A program made the translations under genes and the position numbers. Below, one piece after another: positions 17,965 through 26,697 of a stretch of 64,000 nt of DNA (its first letter is position 1; every line of letters starts with the position of its first letter). Below the pieces are notes generated by a model, which made no database searches, had not been told where the DNA came from, and saw only the letters and a list, made by a program, of their open reading frames with translations. The DNA is from Gracilimonas amylolytica (GTDB taxonomy: Bacteria; Bacteroidota; Rhodothermia; Balneolales; Balneolaceae): contig NZ_PQBS01000040.1 of NCBI RefSeq assembly GCF_002911695.1, positions 62,001-126,000 of the forward strand. The letters are read 5' to 3'.

Positions 17965-18609
17965 CTACGCGGTTTGCAACACTTTTGGCTCAATGATGAG
18001 CTTGTCCTTGGGTCGGCGGACTTTCTTCATAGGAGCCAGCCAGTCATTATCTTCCTCCCGGTAGCCAATGGTCATCAGGGCCACGCTTTTCAAACCTTGT
18101 GATGAAAGGCCGAGTAACTCATCCAATTCTTCATTCTTGAAACCCTCCATTGGGGTAGCATCCACTTCTTCAATAGCTGCGGCCTGCAACCCAAAACCCA
18201 GAGCAATGTAGGCCTGCCGGGCCGACCAATTAAAGTGTTCTTCCTTTGGTCTGGAAGCCACACCGTTCGCCATATTGCGAACCGGCTCCAGTTCCTTTTC
18301 ACCCAGGTCTCGGATCTCTCCCGTCAGTTTCACAAAATCATCAATACGTTCTTCAGTGATCTCATCCCAAGCTGTAAAGACCAGAAGATCGGAACTTTCG
18401 GTGATCTGACTTTGATCATAAGCAATAGGCTTGATCTGTTCTTTGAGTTCCGGATCGGTTATGTGAAGCACGGTAAACGGCTGTAAACCTATGGAAGTTG
18501 GAGCCATTTGAATGGCTTCAAAGATCCGATCCACTTTCTCTCTTGGCACGGAACCGCCGTTCATCTTTTTGGTTGCATATCGCCACTGAAGGGCGTCGTA
18601 AAAATTCAT
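17965..18609 (-). CDS. Oxygen-insensitive NAD(P)H nitroreductase family protein
   Basis: This 214-residue flavoprotein fits the NfsB-like nitroreductase family: an N-terminal FMN-binding block (ALQWRYATKKMNGG), PTSIGLQPF in the middle and MTIGYREEDND near the C-terminus. It would reduce nitro compounds or quinones with NAD(P)H using FMN. The frame also opens 10 codons earlier (18639), but neither start has a Shine-Dalgarno sequence; 18609 fits family N-termini better. It is monocistronic. Confidence 0.88.
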   Translation of the reverse strand: MNFYDALQWRYATKKMNGGSVPREKVDRIFEAIQMAPTSIGLQPFTVLHITDPELKEQIKPIAYDQSQITESSDLLVFTAWDEITEERIDDFVKLTGEIRDLGEKELEPVRNMANGVASRPKEEHFNWSARQAYIALGFGLQAAAIEEVDATPMEGFKNEELDELLGLSSQGLKSVALMTIGYREEDNDWLAPMKKVRRPKDKLIIEPKVLQTA

Positions 18610-18757
18610 ACTACGGTTATTTTTGTGAGTTTTATTCATTCACACAAAATAACACTAAACGTCCTGCATTTACTCCCGGTTCACCTTTCTTTGTTCTTAT
18701 AGATACCATAGCCAGCATCTATCAACTGTTTCTGTTTAGCGGGTTGAACCGATAGAT

Positions 18758-20002
18758 CTACTCGTATCGGAGGGATTCAACCGGGTCCACTCTCGCGGCT
18801 TTAATAGCCGGAAAGATCCCCGCAAGTAATCCGATCAACCCAAGCACCCCAACCGTAACCACTACGGCAAGCTGCGAGATCTCAGGATTTCCGAGAAAGT
18901 CACCCGCCCCGCCTTCAAGATTCATAGAGCTAACGCCAAATACAATGGCTGTGGAGATCAGGATCCCAAGCCCTCCTCCCAGAAATGAGATGAACAGCGA
19001 CTCAAAAATAAACTGCGTGATGATGTGCACTTTTCTGGCACCCACTGCGATCTTAACACCAATTTCCCGGGTGCGTTCTTTAACCACCACAAACATGATA
19101 TTCGCCACGCCCACCCCGGCGATCATCAGCGTAAAGAATCCAACGGTAAACAGAAAGATCTCCAGCCCCATCGCCACCTTCTGATTCATCTCCTCCATTT
19201 CAATGAAATCCCACATCGGCATCGCCTGTTCGTCAGCCGGATCGAAATTGTATTTAGAGGCCATGATATTCACAATTCCGGCCCTGATATCTTCCTGCAG
19301 CGATGGGTCCTGGGGACGGATCAGCATAGAGCCGATATTTCGGTTGCCATACATATTCCTGAAAGTCGTATAAGGAATGATGGCGCGATCGGCGTCCGGG
19401 CCATTATTCATGGATGTCTGCATCTTAGGCTTCATCACGCCAACCACCGTGAACGGGGTATTATCCAGCATCACCTGCTGACCCACCGGGTCTTCTTCCC
19501 CAAACAATCTGACTGCGATCTCATCTCCCAGAAACAGTACCCTTCTCATTTCATCCACATCCCGCTCGTTGATGAACCGCCCTCCTGCTGCAGGATACAT
19601 GGTTCTCATGATCTCAAAATCGGGATTCACCCCCTCCATGAAAGTATTGGTGGTAATATCCCCCGTTTTTAATTGAGCACCCCAGCGCCCGTACTGTGGA
19701 CTGGAGTATTGAATGCCCGGCACGGCATCCTGTAGCAGTTCCACATCCGCTTCTGTGAATGAGATACGGCGACCTATTCCCAGCCCTTCGTAGTTCACGC
19801 TTGTTTGTCCACCATACACCACGATCACCTGATTACCCGCTCCAAGCATTCCCTCCATCATGCTGGTGCCCAGCCCGCGCCCAAAAGCAAGCAGCAGAAC
19901 CACGGAAAGGGTTCCCCACGCAATGGCCGTCAGGGTCAAAAAGGAGCGAAGCTTTTGCTTACCAAGGTCAGAGAAGAATTCAGTGAATAGGGTTCGCCAC
20001 AT
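18758..20002 (-). CDS. MacB/FtsX-type ABC transporter permease (second of pair)
   Basis: The 414-residue protein has one N-terminal membrane helix, a large periplasmic MacB_PCD-like domain and three C-terminal helices of the FtsX family (GVGVANIMFVVVKERTREIG, then KAARVDPVESLRYE at the end). It starts 24 bp after the first permease. Such permeases work as a pair or dimer with a cytoplasmic MacB-type ATPase and a periplasmic adaptor to export peptides, lipids or toxins. It is clearly homologous to its neighbour but diverged. No ATPase gene lies beside it. Confidence 0.9.
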   Translation of the reverse strand: MWRTLFTEFFSDLGKQKLRSFLTLTAIAWGTLSVVLLLAFGRGLGTSMMEGMLGAGNQVIVVYGGQTSVNYEGLGIGRRISFTEADVELLQDAVPGIQYSSPQYGRWGAQLKTGDITTNTFMEGVNPDFEIMRTMYPAAGGRFINERDVDEMRRVLFLGDEIAVRLFGEEDPVGQQVMLDNTPFTVVGVMKPKMQTSMNNGPDADRAIIPYTTFRNMYGNRNIGSMLIRPQDPSLQEDIRAGIVNIMASKYNFDPADEQAMPMWDFIEMEEMNQKVAMGLEIFLFTVGFFTLMIAGVGVANIMFVVVKERTREIGVKIAVGARKVHIITQFIFESLFISFLGGGLGILISTAIVFGVSSMNLEGGAGDFLGNPEISQLAVVVTVGVLGLIGLLAGIFPAIKAARVDPVESLRYE

Positions 20003-20026
20003 ATCGGTATACTTATCAAGTTTAAA

Positions 20027-21256
20027 TTATTGTCTCAGGCATTCCACTACATCCAGTCTTGAAGCCCGCCATGCCGGCAACAAACCGGAAGCAAAGCCCA
20101 CAAAACCAAGCACGGCAAAGGCGATCAGTCCAACTTGCGGTGAGAAATAGGGAGTCCCCACAAATTCTTTAATGGGAATATTCTGCATGGCTTCAACCAG
20201 GAACCACCCGATCAGGTAACCGGCTGCAGCACCAATGCCCACGATCGAAAAGGTCTCCAGAAAGAACTGTATCATGATATGATGTCGCCGTGCACCTGCC
20301 GCCCTTCGGATCCCGATCTCTTTCATGCGTTCCTGAACCACCACAAACATGATATTGGCCACGCCGATACCACCCACAGCCAGGGTAAAGAACCCAATCA
20401 ATCCAAGAAATCCATTGATCCCCAAAAACATGATGTTGATGAATGACCAGAATTCGTTCGTATCCCAGATACCGATCGCATCCCGATCCGTTGGGTCAAA
20501 GCGATGTTTGCGCCCCATCACCTCGTACACCTGATCCTGTATGGCCGTTGCCAGCGCCGGGTCTTTGGGGGTATATAAAATGTTGTTTATGATCTCGGTT
20601 CCCATCATCGCAGAAAAGGTGGTAGCCGGAATAAACGACCGGTCCCTGTCTTGCTGGGAATAGGATGAGTTCTGGATCTTTTCCTGCAGCACACCGATCA
20701 CCGTAAAGGGCGTATTGGCAACCATCACCTGCTTGCCCACCGGATCTTCCTCACCGAATAAGTTTTCAGCCAGTCGGTTCCCGATAAAGATCACGCGGCG
20801 GCGTTCATCCAGGTCCCGTTGGTTCAGCCATCGTCCACCGGGGACTTCAAAGGTATTGCGCAGTTCCTGATACACCGGATACACTCCGCCAACTGAAGAG
20901 TTACGCCGTTTATCGCCATAGGAGATCTCAAGGCTTCGCATGTATTCCGGAGTTGCCACATCAATAGCTGCGATCTCATTCTTCAGCAACCTGGCGTCTT
21001 GTTCCCGATAGCGGACCGGCCGGCCAATTCCGTATCCCTCAAACGGCTTCGTGGTTTGCCCACCAAACATGATCGCGAGTTGGTCGCCCATGCCGCGCAT
21101 ATTCAATACGGTCTGATCACGGAATCCCATCCCAAAAGCCAGCAGCAGAATGAGCGTAGCGGTCCCCCACATGATACCGAAAATGGTAAGAAAGCTTCGC
21201 AGCCGCTGCTGGTTGAGGTTTTGGAATAATTCTTTAAATAAAGCCGAGAGAGACAT
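20027..21256 (-). CDS. MacB/FtsX-type ABC transporter permease (first of pair)
   Basis: This 409-residue paralogue has the same layout: an N-terminal helix, a periplasmic domain (including EEDPVGKQVMVANTPFTVIGV) and a C-terminal FtsX domain with GGIGVANIMFVVVQERMKEIG. It ends in ASRLDVVECLRQ, the usual FtsX-family coupling end. It starts 18 bp after the adaptor gene, so adaptor and both permeases form one operon. Two tandem, non-identical permeases suggest a heterodimeric transporter. Confidence 0.9.
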   Translation of the reverse strand: MSLSALFKELFQNLNQQRLRSFLTIFGIMWGTATLILLLAFGMGFRDQTVLNMRGMGDQLAIMFGGQTTKPFEGYGIGRPVRYREQDARLLKNEIAAIDVATPEYMRSLEISYGDKRRNSSVGGVYPVYQELRNTFEVPGGRWLNQRDLDERRRVIFIGNRLAENLFGEEDPVGKQVMVANTPFTVIGVLQEKIQNSSYSQQDRDRSFIPATTFSAMMGTEIINNILYTPKDPALATAIQDQVYEVMGRKHRFDPTDRDAIGIWDTNEFWSFINIMFLGINGFLGLIGFFTLAVGGIGVANIMFVVVQERMKEIGIRRAAGARRHHIMIQFFLETFSIVGIGAAAGYLIGWFLVEAMQNIPIKEFVGTPYFSPQVGLIAFAVLGFVGFASGLLPAWRASRLDVVECLRQ

Positions 21257-21274
21257 ATTTGCCTGAATTGGAAT

Positions 21275-22396
21275 TTATCTTACAGTGAGTGTTTTAACCG
21301 GACGCTCCAGAACGGTATCGCCTTCATTCAGTCCTTCAAGCACGGCAATGGTGATTGCATCACTCATTCCCACCCGAATTTCTTTCTCTTCACGGCTGCC
21401 GGGTTCGGTTCCGGGGATGTCCACAAACGCTTTGCCATCTCTCATCTCGATCACCCGCTCAGGAATAGTGAGAGTATTTTCCAGTTTTTTGATGATGATA
21501 TCGGCATTGGCGGAATAGCCGGCTCTGAGTACCGCCCCATTTGTATTTGTGATCCGGATCTCAACCGGAAATACTGTTGCATTATCCTGCTCCTGTGCTT
21601 TTAGTGAGATGTGTGACACCTGACCCTGTATCACATTATTCGGGAGGGCCCCGATCTTGATATCAACAGGCATGCCGATCTCAACTTTCCCGATATCGAT
21701 CTCATCCACTGTACCTTTGAACAATAGATTTTCCATTTCAGCAATGGTCATAAGCGGTGTACCGGCCTGATAAGAAGTCAGGGGAACCACAGGCTCTCCC
21801 ACATCCACCAGTTCTTCCAGGATATACCCGTCGATCGGGGCGCGAATCACTGACTCGATCAGCACATCTCCCATTTTGATACGGCCGGATTCCAGCAGCT
21901 GCAACCGCTCATTGGCGATCTGCTTTCTAACCAGTACATCACTGTGCCGCTCCTTAAGCTGATCATATTCCTGTTGAGCCACTAACTGTCGCTCCAAAAG
22001 CTGACTCATCCGATCCAGCTCTTTTTTAATATTCTCTTCCTCGATCTCGATACGCTCCAGGCTACGTTTGGCCTCAGCCAGTTCCAAAGGTGTCGGGTCA
22101 GGACTGACTTCGATCAGCGGGTCTCCCTTTTTCACGTAATCGCCGGCCTCCGCATACAGCCTGCTTACCACTCCCGATAGTTTTGATTTGACTGCGATCT
22201 CATTTTCCGGCTCAATGGTTCCAACAGCTAGTGCCTTTTCTACGATCGTGCCGATCTCGGCTGTAACATGTGGTTGTTCCTGTTCCTGAGCATCTTCCGA
22301 ATCATTGCTGTAACTGTAATAGAAGCCTCCGCCACCCAGTACGATCACCGTTAAAGTTACAACCCATATCCATGTTTTTCGTTTTTGCTTTGCCAT
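21275..22396 (-). CDS. HlyD/MacA-type periplasmic adaptor subunit
   Basis: The 373-residue protein has one N-terminal membrane anchor (WIWVVTLTVIVLGGGGFYYSY), a lipoyl-like half-domain (VKSKLSGVVSRLYAEAGDYVKKGDPL), a coiled-coil hairpin of about 90 residues, the returning lipoyl half (VIRAPIDGYI) and a beta-barrel domain. It links the inner-membrane permease to an outer-membrane TolC-like channel, which is not encoded here. The frame opens to 22453, but MAKQKRK at 22396 directly precedes the anchor and is the better start. Confidence 0.9.
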   Translation of the reverse strand: MAKQKRKTWIWVVTLTVIVLGGGGFYYSYSNDSEDAQEQEQPHVTAEIGTIVEKALAVGTIEPENEIAVKSKLSGVVSRLYAEAGDYVKKGDPLIEVSPDPTPLELAEAKRSLERIEIEEENIKKELDRMSQLLERQLVAQQEYDQLKERHSDVLVRKQIANERLQLLESGRIKMGDVLIESVIRAPIDGYILEELVDVGEPVVPLTSYQAGTPLMTIAEMENLLFKGTVDEIDIGKVEIGMPVDIKIGALPNNVIQGQVSHISLKAQEQDNATVFPVEIRITNTNGAVLRAGYSANADIIIKKLENTLTIPERVIEMRDGKAFVDIPGTEPGSREEKEIRVGMSDAITIAVLEGLNEGDTVLERPVKTLTVR

Positions 22397-22649
22397 GATA
22401 ATTCTTGTGAAATTGAATTGGTTTTGATTGCCTCTACGGCATCGTGTTTTCAATGTTTCTATTTTTTTCTGAACCGGATAGAAAAACTATTCGGTGAACC
22501 CCTAAAGCCTTTGTTTTTCTTCAGGGTTGAACCGGATCCGATCTTTAAATAAATCGTTGGGCTGATCCGACATTTTCAATATTATGAACTTACTGAGGCT
22601 TATTTTGTGTTAGCCTGATGAACCCCAAACAAATACCGGATCACAAGCC

Positions 22650-23480
22650 GTGAATGATTTCAATACCTTTGTTAAAGAGCTGGCTCAGGCACATCGTGAT
22701 GTGTCCAAATGTCCACCCCCCGAAATGGTGATCTCCTTTTTTGAGCATTTGATGAGCATGCTCTTCCCGGAATTTTCCCGCAATCGCTTAGTTGATGAAC
22801 CGGCGGTAAGAGATTCGTTAGAGAAGTGTAAATCCGAACTTCGGACGATCCTCGATCAAAACAGTGAATGCGTGCAAAGTGAGCGAAGCGGGCTCGAGGA
22901 TATGTTTTTCAACAAACTGCCCCACATTCGTAAAGCTCTGATCGAGGATGTTGAAGCCATCTTTGCGGGGGATCCGGCGGCCAAAAGTAAAGGGGAGATC
23001 ATCCGGACCTACCCCGGCTTTTACGCCATTGCGGCTCATCGGATCGCTCATGAATTACTGAATCTTGGAGTGAACCTTATCCCAAGGATCATCTCAGAAT
23101 TCGCCCACCGGCAAACGGGCATTGATATTCACCCGGGTGCCGAGATCGGGGACCATTTCTGCATTGATCACGGTACAGGAGTGGTGATCGGAGAAACCAC
23201 AAAGATCGGTTCAAACGTCAAGATCTATCAGGGCGTGACCCTTGGTGGGTTGAGTGTCAGAAAAGAGGATGCGAAGATCAAACGCCACCCAACCATTGAA
23301 GATAATGTAGTGATCTATTCCGGTGCCACCATCCTGGGTGGGGATACCGTGATCGGAGCCGGCAGTATCATCGGCGGCAATGTGTGGCTGACCAAAAGCG
23401 TGCCCGCCAATTCCAAGATCTACTACAAAGCCAAGATGTCGAACACGGAAGGAGAAACGGATACCATAACCTATAAATAA
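22650..23480 (+). CDS. cysE: Serine O-acetyltransferase
   Basis: This enzyme acetylates L-serine with acetyl-CoA, the first step of cysteine synthesis. The 276-residue protein has a helical N-terminal domain and a C-terminal left-handed beta-helix with HPGAEIGDHFCIDHGTGVVIGE, which carries the catalytic His-Asp and the hexapeptide repeats, then GGDTVIGAGSIIGG. It starts with GTG; no ATG in frame gives a better N-terminus. Eight bases separate it from cysM, so the two steps of the pathway are co-transcribed. Confidence 0.94.
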   Translation: MNDFNTFVKELAQAHRDVSKCPPPEMVISFFEHLMSMLFPEFSRNRLVDEPAVRDSLEKCKSELRTILDQNSECVQSERSGLEDMFFNKLPHIRKALIEDVEAIFAGDPAAKSKGEIIRTYPGFYAIAAHRIAHELLNLGVNLIPRIISEFAHRQTGIDIHPGAEIGDHFCIDHGTGVVIGETTKIGSNVKIYQGVTLGGLSVRKEDAKIKRHPTIEDNVVIYSGATILGGDTVIGAGSIIGGNVWLTKSVPANSKIYYKAKMSNTEGETDTITYK

Positions 23481-23488
23481 TTTATGAT

Positions 23489-24370
23489 ATGAACATCGAA
23501 GAGCTCATTGGCAATACTCCGCTTGTTGAACTGCAGTCTATCCCCACGAATAAGAATGTAACCATTTACTGCAAACTGGAGGGACAAAATCCCGGTGGCA
23601 GTGTAAAGGATCGGGCAGCTTTGGGTATGATCAACGGAGCCCTTGCACGTGGTGAGATCAAAAAAGGAGATACTTTGGTTGAGGCTACCAGTGGAAATAC
23701 CGGTATAGCCCTCGCAATGATCGCTTCCATGAAAGGCCTGAAGATCAAACTACTGATGCCGGAAAGTGCCACCGAAGAACGGGTCAAATCCATGAAGGCC
23801 TTTGGAGCTGAAGTCATTCTCACTCCCGCCGAAAAAACCATCGAATATTCCCGGGAGCTGGCACAAAAAATATCGGACGAAGAAGGCTATTTTCAGCTTA
23901 ACCAGTTTGGAAATCCCGATAACTACAAAATGCACGAACGCACTACCGGGCCTGAAATATGGAAAGATACGGACGGCAAGATCACGCATTTTGTCTCTGC
24001 CATGGGAACCACCGGAACCATTATGGGGGTGTCCCGTTACCTGAAATCTCAAAACCCGGATGTGCAGATCGTAGGTACTCAACCTACCGAGGGTTCTTCT
24101 ATTCCCGGCATCCGAAGATGGTCACCTGAATTCCTGCCTGAAATATTTGAAGCTGACCGGGTTGACCGGGTGGTGGATGTGAGTCAGGATGAAGCTACTG
24201 AAATGGCTCGCAGAATGGCAAAAGAAGAAGGTATTTTTGCAGGCATGAGCAGTGGAGGGGCATTGACCGCTGCCCTGAAAATTGCGGAAGAGCTCGAAGA
24301 GGGCATTATCGTATGCATCACCTGCGACCGTGGGGACCGATATCTCAGCTCACCGTTATTTGAGGAATAA
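23489..24370 (+). CDS. cysM: Cysteine synthase (CysM/CysK type)
   Basis: This PLP enzyme replaces the acetyl group of O-acetylserine with sulfide (or thiosulfate) to form cysteine. The PLP lysine is in NPGGSVKDRAA near residue 41, the phosphate-binding loop is VEATSGNTGIA and the cofactor loop is AMGTTGTIMG. The 293-residue length and the C-terminus (ITCDRGDRYLSSPLF) are closest to CysM. It directly follows cysE in the same operon. Confidence 0.93.
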   Translation: MNIEELIGNTPLVELQSIPTNKNVTIYCKLEGQNPGGSVKDRAALGMINGALARGEIKKGDTLVEATSGNTGIALAMIASMKGLKIKLLMPESATEERVKSMKAFGAEVILTPAEKTIEYSRELAQKISDEEGYFQLNQFGNPDNYKMHERTTGPEIWKDTDGKITHFVSAMGTTGTIMGVSRYLKSQNPDVQIVGTQPTEGSSIPGIRRWSPEFLPEIFEADRVDRVVDVSQDEATEMARRMAKEEGIFAGMSSGGALTAALKIAEELEEGIIVCITCDRGDRYLSSPLFEE

Positions 24371-24400
24371 AAAAAGCCTCATCAGGTTAATGATGAGGCT
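24369..24400. terminator. Terminator between convergent cysM and secG
   Basis: AGCCTCATCA and TGATGAGGCT form a 10-bp perfect stem with a 6-nt loop. The A-run on the left gives a T-run to the minus-strand (secG) transcript; for the plus strand it is a weaker stop. Confidence 0.85.
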
Positions 24401-24429
24401 CAATATTCATTTCAATGCGGGAACTAAAT

Positions 24430-24807
24430 TTAGTTACCACCCTCTTCTGAGGTTCCGCCCTGATCGTCACTTTGGGTCTGCGGAATAGCAGGTGACGTTT
24501 CTGAAGGTGTTTCAATTGGAGCATTCACTCCGGGGGCACCTTCCTGTAAAATACTTCGGTTTACTTCGCCTCGGTCGATCGCGAAATTAGCCAATACACA
24601 CAGCGTCAGGAAGATACCTGCCAGCACGGATGTGGCCTTTGACAGAAGATCTGCAGTTCTGCGGGCACCGAGTCCGCCACCGCCTCCGATGGCTCCGGCT
24701 CCACCCATTCCGGAAATTCCTTGTCCCTGACCCGGCTGTAACAGAACAACCACGATCAGCAGAAAACAAATGATAGCGATGACACCAACAATTATATTAT
24801 AAAGCAT
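24430..24807 (-). CDS. secG: Preprotein translocase subunit SecG
   Basis: SecG assists SecYE in protein export. The 125-residue protein has two membrane helices separated by the family-typical cytoplasmic glycine-rich loop (GQGISGMGGAGAIGGGGG) after VVLLQPGQG. The C-terminal tail of about 50 residues is Pro/Glu/Thr-rich and low-complexity, as is common in this phylum. It is a single-gene unit with its own promoter and terminator. Confidence 0.93.
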   Translation of the reverse strand: MLYNIIVGVIAIICFLLIVVVLLQPGQGQGISGMGGAGAIGGGGGLGARRTADLLSKATSVLAGIFLTLCVLANFAIDRGEVNRSILQEGAPGVNAPIETPSETSPAIPQTQSDDQGGTSEEGGN

Positions 24808-24838
24808 GTAATTAGATTCTTATCTTTTTTGAAGGGTG

Positions 24839-24869
24839 CAAAGATACCCATTTTTGCATACTATCCCAA
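24839..24869 (-). promoter_or_regulatory. Bacteroidota-type promoter of secG
   Basis: On the minus strand TTG (24869-24867), a 20-bp spacer and TATCTTTG (24846-24839) match the –33/–7 consensus exactly; the start codon is about 32 bp downstream. Confidence 0.7.
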
Positions 24870-24900
24870 GCATCGGAGTATCAAAAAATACAAATAACGG

Positions 24901-25833
24901 ATGAAAGAGTTCATAGACAGCATAAAAGAATTCATTGCAAACTCTCCAAGTCTAACCGTTCAGATCGCTGAAACGGTCGGGATCATCATTTTTCTCTGGC
25001 TCATTCGCTTTTTTGTAGTCCGGATCCTTCAGAAAAATGTTGAAAACAAAAAAACGCTGTACAAGTGGAAAAAGAACACGAACTACATTGTTTTTCTGAT
25101 AGGAGCGATCATACTGGCTCAGGTTTGGTTTTCGGCCCTTGGTCAGCTGGGAACATTTCTTGGTTTACTTTCTGCCGGTATTGCCATCGCCCTTAAAGAT
25201 CCCGTCACCGATATGGCCGGGTGGCTGTTTCTGATCTGGCGTAAACCGTTCGATATTGGAGACCGGGTACAGGTCGGTAATTCAAAGGGGGATGTGATCG
25301 ACATCAGGGTCTTCAAATTTACCATTTTAGAGATCGGAAACTGGGTGGATGCGGATCAGAGTACCGGGCGCATCATACATATCCCCAATCATAAGATATT
25401 TGCCGAAGACATTGCCAACTACACCGCTGACTTTGAATGGGTATGGAATGAAATGGGCGTACTGGTGACCTTTGAAAGTGACTGGAAGAAAGCCAAAGAT
25501 CTACTTCAGGAGATTGCAGACGATGTGTGTCAGGAATTTGTGAATCAGGCCCGGGATGAAGTCAAAAAAGCTGAAAAGCACTATTTGATACAATACCGAT
25601 ATCTCACACCCATTGTGTACACCAGCGTGAAAGACAGTGGGATCAACCTCACCATTCGCTATCTATCCAATCCGCGTACCCGCAGAGGCATTTCACAGCA
25701 ACTATGGGAAAATATCCTGCTCGAATTTGAAGGCCATGACGACATCGATTTTGCTTACCCAACCATTCGGTATTACAATAACCCGACTGAAGGTAAGCCC
25801 GGCACCATTCCCGGAGCGGATCTGCCCGGTTAA
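24901..25833 (+). CDS. Mechanosensitive ion channel of the MscS family
   Basis: The 310-residue protein has an N-terminal helix (VQIAETVGIIIFLWLIRFFV), a second helix, then the pore-lining Ala/Gly-rich helix (LGTFLGLLSAGIAIALKDPVTDMAGWLF) and the MscS beta domain (FDIGDRVQVGNSKGDVIDIRVF). It protects cells from hypo-osmotic shock by opening under membrane tension. It starts divergently 93 bp from secG. The C-terminal part is longer in loops than E. coli MscS but keeps the fold pattern. Confidence 0.92.
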   Translation: MKEFIDSIKEFIANSPSLTVQIAETVGIIIFLWLIRFFVVRILQKNVENKKTLYKWKKNTNYIVFLIGAIILAQVWFSALGQLGTFLGLLSAGIAIALKDPVTDMAGWLFLIWRKPFDIGDRVQVGNSKGDVIDIRVFKFTILEIGNWVDADQSTGRIIHIPNHKIFAEDIANYTADFEWVWNEMGVLVTFESDWKKAKDLLQEIADDVCQEFVNQARDEVKKAEKHYLIQYRYLTPIVYTSVKDSGINLTIRYLSNPRTRRGISQQLWENILLEFEGHDDIDFAYPTIRYYNNPTEGKPGTIPGADLPG

Positions 25834-25861
25834 AGACGATCTTAATGTTTAGGGATGAGAA

Positions 25862-26545
25862 CTAATCGTCATCAGCTCCGTCATAATTCCGAAGTTTGGG
25901 AATTGGCTGAATGAGTTCCTTTGAGTTATTGGAGGGATCATTCACCAGCTCCGGCACTCTGAATACGGTCATATTTGGGAGCAGGGCGTCGGCATCAAAT
26001 CCTTTATCGATCAGGGCTTTCCCTTCACCATTCAGCCACTTATCCTGATCACTGCTTTTTAAGATCACCGGCATCCTGTCGTCAAGTGGTTCCACAAGTG
26101 CATTAGCCGGCATTGTGAGTATGGCAAAAGTTTTTACGGTTCTGCCATTTTCATCTTTATACACCGAACAGATCCCGGCAAAGCCACTCACTTCTTCTGA
26201 GATCACCCTCAGGTAAAAAGGCAGGGGATCCTCAACGGTCTCCTTCCACTTATAAAAACCGGATGCCGGGATAATACAGGCATGTTTCTCCAAGGCTTCA
26301 TCCCAGACAGATGATTCCTTTACATCTTCAACCTTAATTTCCGATACCCCTTCAACTGACCGATCATTTTTATACCCCCATTCATAAGTATCGATCTTTC
26401 GTTTCCCACCCTGCTTTAGGATGACAGGCATTACAGCTCCCTGTATCACATTGTAATTGGGGTCATAAATAACCTCTGAGGATGATTCAACTTCAAAGAT
26501 CTCTTCGATAACATCTTTGGAAGCTTCTAATACGTAACGTTCCAT
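25862..26545 (-). CDS. SRAP (YedK/HMCES)-fold protein with all known catalytic residues replaced
   Basis: The 227-residue protein keeps the SRAP layout: MxRYxL start, a NVIQGAVMPVI segment, WGY, CIIPASGFYKW (residues 90-100), an AILTMPAN strand and DRMPVIL (156-162). SRAP proteins form a DNA-protein crosslink at abasic sites through Cys2 and also use Asn75, Glu105 and His160 (E. coli YedK numbering). Here residue 2 is Glu and the CG pair is gone, the NARxE motif is missing, GFYEW is GFYKW (Lys99) and HDRMP is DDRMP (Asp155). An in-frame stop upstream excludes a longer start that would restore Cys2. The frame is intact, so this is a maintained, diverged protein, probably non-catalytic. Confidence 0.85.
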   Translation of the reverse strand: MERYVLEASKDVIEEIFEVESSSEVIYDPNYNVIQGAVMPVILKQGGKRKIDTYEWGYKNDRSVEGVSEIKVEDVKESSVWDEALEKHACIIPASGFYKWKETVEDPLPFYLRVISEEVSGFAGICSVYKDENGRTVKTFAILTMPANALVEPLDDRMPVILKSSDQDKWLNGEGKALIDKGFDADALLPNMTVFRVPELVNDPSNNSKELIQPIPKLRNYDGADDD

Positions 26546-26697
26546 GCTTTTTATACTCAGTTATACTTTGGCTTTGTTTGTAATAAACGAAAAATCTCTC
26601 AGGTATTGCCCATCAATTTCTGACCGGTTACAAACATCCTGCTAAAAAGTGCCTGTAATTTCTATATTAAGTCAGACCGAATTTCAAACACTGACCT

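Noticed and set aside
17777-18064. Open frames of 64-95 codons in the mnmE-nitroreductase spacer
   Set aside because: They translate the GC-rich repeat, have no ribosome site and run antisense into the nitroreductase gene.
19025-19672. Plus-strand 215-codon frame, rich in His and Arg, inside a permease gene
   Set aside because: The biased composition is the mirror of the conserved permease codons on the minus strand.
22618-22653. 11-codon ORF whose TGA overlaps the GTG start of cysE
   Set aside because: It has no ribosome-binding site and no Cys or Ser codon pattern that would suggest attenuation; overlap of this kind is easily due to chance.
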